Under the pieces are notes generated by a model. That model ran no database searches. It saw only the letters and a program-made list of their open reading frames with translations, and was not told the origin of the DNA. Source: CAIXQW01 sp046049675 (GTDB lineage: Bacteria > Bacteroidota > Bacteroidia > Chitinophagales > Chitinophagaceae). Taken from it: a stretch of 64,000 bases of DNA. Location of the stretch: assembly GCA_046049675.1 (NCBI GenBank), contig JBJORA010000033.1:1-64000 (forward strand), in the 5' to 3' direction. Both the position numbers and the translations under genes were made by a program. This document shows, in pieces, positions 62,101 through 64,000 of the stretch; positions within the stretch are counted from its first letter, which is position 1; every line of letters starts with the position of its first letter.

Positions 62101-64000
62101 TTTTCACGTTGATAGCGGCCAATGCTACATTCTACGAATTAATAACCTGCAAGGAGGTTGTGGCATGTTTGATATGGATTTTGAAACGAATGCAGATGAA
62201 ACACAAAGTCCTGGTGGATCAAGTTGTGCTACAGCACAGTTATTGCCGATAACGCTTAGCACAGTTTTAAGTAATCACACAAATTGCCTTACAAATTGTG
62301 TAGTATTGAATAATCACAGTGGTGCTAATCTCCAGTGTGTCAATCCAAATACACCTAGCTCTGACTATACTTACTTACTAAAGCCTAACCAACTTGGCCT
62401 TGTAACCGTACGTTTAGATAGCTTACGTATGTTGGATTCTTCATCTACCATGAGTATGATGGTATCTGTTTACAAAGCGTGCAATGGCTCTAACTATACT
62501 AATAATGTTGCTAATGCCTTTAAAGTAATAACAGGCACTACAAATGATACGCTCAATGTATCTTTTATGAGCCAGTCGCTTACTGACAGTTTTTACATTG
62601 TACTAGATGGTACAGCCGGCTTAGTTAATGCATGTTATCGCTACGATTTGAGTAGCAGTATTCAGCAATTACAAATTGGCTGTAATAATGCAGGTTTTGA
62701 AGATGGTAACACCAGTCGTTGGCAATTAAGTTTGGGCAATAGCACGCCGGGTTGTACTAACTGTGCTTGCCCAGCACCACAATATAGTACCTGTCCTACC
62801 TATGTCAACAATAGTACTCGCCACACGATTACCTCAAGCGGTACAGATTTTTATGGAGGCTTTCCGCAAGTGTATAGCGGCAATCATTCTATAAAGCTTG
62901 GGGATGCGCTAGCTGGTGCATTAGCAGAAGGTATGACCTTATATTATGTTGTAGACAGTACTAATACTTCTTTTACGTATAATTATGCTGTCGTGTTTCA
63001 AGATCCTGGGCACGGCGCTAATAGTCAACCATTTTTTAGAGCTAAAATTATGGATCCCAATGGCGCGATTATTCCATGTACAGAGTTTTGTGTAAGCGCA
63101 CAAAATAATGTACCAGGTTTTTCTGTTAGTCCTAATAGTGGAAGTGTGCCTGTGTATTATAAACCATGGTCTACTGTTACTGTAGATTTAAGTGCCTATG
63201 TAGGTAACATAGTAAAGATTGAATTTGAAGGTGGTGATTGTAGCGACGGGGGACACTTTGGTTATGCTTATGTAGATTGCAGTTGCGATCCTATAATTTT
63301 TAACGACAACGATACGCTTTGCTCTACCAACTGCGATACGCTTTTTGCGCCAACGGGTTATGCGAGTTATAGTTGGCAACCGGGTGGAGACACAACAAAC
63401 TACAAAATTATTTGTGTTAATAGCGATACTACCGTTACGCTTACATACACAACATACAATGGATGCACATTGCAAAAAACATACAACTTGCACGTGCAGC
63501 CTGGCTTTACAGTGTCTAGTACAACTTCATGTTGGAATAGCAATACCATTACAGCCTTTGCAAGTGTCGTGGATACCTCCTTTACTTATATTTGGCAAAC
63601 AACACCGCCACAACTTGGCAAAAGTTTAGATAGTGTTACCGTAGGCAATGTGTACACTGTGCAAGTAAGCGATGGCGTCTGTTATACAAGTTTGTTTACC
63701 GTAACCGCAATGCCAAATTATCCAAGCCTTATTATAGATAGTACTAAACCTGCTACCTGCTTTGGTTTATCTACTGGTAGTGTTTTTGTTTCAGCAAGCC
63801 AAGGAACAACACCTTATGCTTATACCGTAAATGGTGTTGCTGGTGTTACTACACTAAGCAATCTTGCTGCAGGCACCTATAGTGCAACTGTTGCTGATAG
63901 TAATCTATGTAAAGACACTACCTCATTTACAATTATACAACCTCCTGTTCTCGGCGCTCAAATCACCACATCTACGCCATGCATTATAGGGCAGCAAAAT
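59192..64000 (+). CDS. Third giant surface protein: seven Cys-rich modules, jelly-roll region, SprB units (3' end outside window)
   Basis: Open from ATG 59192 to the last base, 1603 residues visible. Signal peptide MRTSLIAKLGLALLLLLWQ. Residues ~30-1030 are seven modules of 137-147 residues. Modules 2-7 each carry a CC doublet (residues 197, 341, 478, 615, 756, 903); module 1 has a single Cys50 in register. The core pattern is NQTTCC...DWYYxFCxPxxGC, later GxCYxLxV and CFxY, reminiscent of pre-peptidase (PPC-like) beta-sandwiches. After them comes a region beginning NAGFEDGNTSRWQL and ending GDCSDGGHFGYAYVDCSC, typical of the lectin/jelly-roll regions of gliding-related proteins, then Ig-like segments, and from ~63,730 SprB units (CFGLSTGSVFVSASQGTTPY). 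The C-terminus is likely another type B sorting domain, but not seen. Likely a secreted adhesin. Confidence 0.9.
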   Translation, partial: MRTSLIAKLGLALLLLLWQTECFAIGGTTCAAALASPATAGFTYGPFLTCGNGNNVTTSNGQDYIIAFCPTVNGCFKLTTPASSPGDVIIQTKFIIRAYDSCNFTSANLVAADSLTMPPSYFGLGPEITFNAIAGKCYYFVFDANDQGSNWGDCIKFNANFTLFALTSTQTPGSNTCAGSSSQQSSFNTNIFNQKICCVGNTYVQTAGNDWWYSFCAPYSGCALFNLDSVITTDNVPSSNFKFLLFDTCWANAQPVTTGTISATNSTYSAGGLQYTVDSGKCYYLLVTSDNEPGSGGCFDYTVYTSLTPLLAQTPGALTCAASQLATQVVPGVYYGDQTNCCSGAQGLPKKDKWYYTYCATFDGCAWFGIDSTNLNVFDTAMLYHLVLTDACGDTVREAYRATPEYSLNLRYFLYFDVEAGHCYNLLVETDTISCLTFGLMLEANPTAPPNSMGSNDTFTHCNVPLQHDSVYQNQTTCCLGDNYQGDFGKDWYYCISPDISGCIEIEIDSITSGTPPLGIKHNLIAADSAWLNVQDVEDGLIIMDVDSLQNYKIILDTKLINQERCAPCFNYNISWRYVDSTINTQWPGGNTLLEASQPANLLQANVWYTNQTTCCAKNDFLFQSGMDWVYRFCAPQKGCFGLVLHNWWSSDSNKSTFYDIWINEDAVNGVAREYEFVIQAGDVIADTLFFTGDSGTCFNIYMDAFGGNREYTGCYNYDLLILDQYPAQLPGGQNNIQASATCVTQGDTVFRHNTCCTGYNNNLTGQDWRYCFIPPASGVYRASIFELSNRDATANFSGRISHFVGNNTNASSTSLSANLPPLAIDPVGTSVTFCADSGVAQYLHVDDNRANAQNACMDYDFVVENYFIPVPPASNLGGPSLASACTVPLPLIDTTINGFTSCCFPNVRFYKFCADKNMCVKYTLKNFMQEPPSAGFNVLASSWYAMNSNNNCNINGGLLGTSFTNQPITFHVDSGQCYILRINNLQGGCGMFDMDFETNADETQSPGGSSCATAQLLPITLSTVLSNHTNCLTNCVVLNNHSGANLQCVNPNTPSSDYTYLLKPNQLGLVTVRLDSLRMLDSSSTMSMMVSVYKACNGSNYTNNVANAFKVITGTTNDTLNVSFMSQSLTDSFYIVLDGTAGLVNACYRYDLSSSIQQLQIGCNNAGFEDGNTSRWQLSLGNSTPGCTNCACPAPQYSTCPTYVNNSTRHTITSSGTDFYGGFPQVYSGNHSIKLGDALAGALAEGMTLYYVVDSTNTSFTYNYAVVFQDPGHGANSQPFFRAKIMDPNGAIIPCTEFCVSAQNNVPGFSVSPNSGSVPVYYKPWSTVTVDLSAYVGNIVKIEFEGGDCSDGGHFGYAYVDCSCDPIIFNDNDTLCSTNCDTLFAPTGYASYSWQPGGDTTNYKIICVNSDTTVTLTYTTYNGCTLQKTYNLHVQPGFTVSSTTSCWNSNTITAFASVVDTSFTYIWQTTPPQLGKSLDSVTVGNVYTVQVSDGVCYTSLFTVTAMPNYPSLIIDSTKPATCFGLSTGSVFVSASQGTTPYAYTVNGVAGVTTLSNLAAGTYSATVADSNLCKDTTSFTIIQPPVLGAQITTSTPCIIGQQN
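59312..62260 (+). repeat. Seven ~140-residue cysteine-rich modules
   Basis: Approximate bounds. Anchor cysteine codons at 59339 (single Cys), 59780, 60212, 60623, 61034, 61457 and 61898 give spacings of 147, 144, 137, 137, 141 and 147 residues. Modules diverge strongly outside the NQTTCC, DWYYxFC and GxCYxL anchors, so the array is old compared with the SprB arrays. Confidence 0.8.

Noticed and set aside
59192..64000. Suspicion that the last 4.8 kb is non-coding or frameshifted
   Set aside because: A single frame stays open from the ATG at 59192 to the window end, with a signal peptide and regular modules; it merely lacks a stop inside the window.

Overview
The window is a stretch of a Bacteroidota chromosome with moderately low G+C. 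The evidence is: SprB-type repeat giants ending in gliding-motility-associated (type B) type IX secretion sorting domains, several secreted proteins with type A sorting tails, promoters of the TAnnTTTG type, and Bacteroidota-style gene neighbourhoods. A gliding or surface-adhesive, environmental Chitinophagaceae/Saprospiria-like organism is a reasonable guess; the genus cannot be read from the sequence. I see no insertion sequence, prophage or CRISPR array.

Layout. (1) 1-9371: the 3' part of a giant SprB-repeat surface protein, followed at once by a LytS/LytTR two-component pair (9410-11181). (2) 11199-18307, minus strand: an envelope/housekeeping operon, ispF - dut - sugar nucleotidyltransferase - TPR lipoprotein - DUF4292 lipoprotein - EnvC-like M23 protein. 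(3) 18527-25020: kbl, a small membrane protein with an AraC-type regulator (AT-rich), tRNA-Asn, an OmpA-like small protein with a GEVED/SprB/type A secreted protein, and a divergent pair of an unknown gene and a WYL regulator sharing an operator-like inverted repeat. (4) 25211-40834: a complete 5207-residue SprB-repeat giant with its own terminator, then a small outer-membrane-type protein, a YkgJ-type cysteine-cluster protein, a type A secreted protein and a dodecin. (5) 44705-46960: acpP - fabF - rnc. (6) 47015-54628: a putative surface-glycan module made of a TMTC-like membrane TPR protein and a carbamoyltransferase (plus strand), facing a compact five-gene operon (GT2, DUF2304, unknown, GMC oxidoreductase, NAD-dependent epimerase). 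(7) 54769-59033: collagen-like secreted protein, M28 peptidase, type A secreted protein. (8) 59192 to the window end: the 5' part of a third giant, made of seven cysteine-rich modules of about 140 residues, a jelly-roll-like region and the start of a SprB array.

How it fits together. Much of the window is devoted to very large exported surface proteins and to things that could build, regulate or decorate them: type IX cargo, a two-component system behind one giant, and a glycan/carbamoylation cluster near another. The most noteworthy observations are the higher-order ~930-nt periodicity inside the SprB arrays, a perfect 234-nt tandem block in the 5207-residue protein, the regular CC-doublet modules of the third giant, a strong hairpin that abuts the kinase start codon, promoter-like elements that sit 4-5 nt before start codons (predicted leaderless mRNAs), and a shared AT-rich iterated element in front of kbl and acpP.
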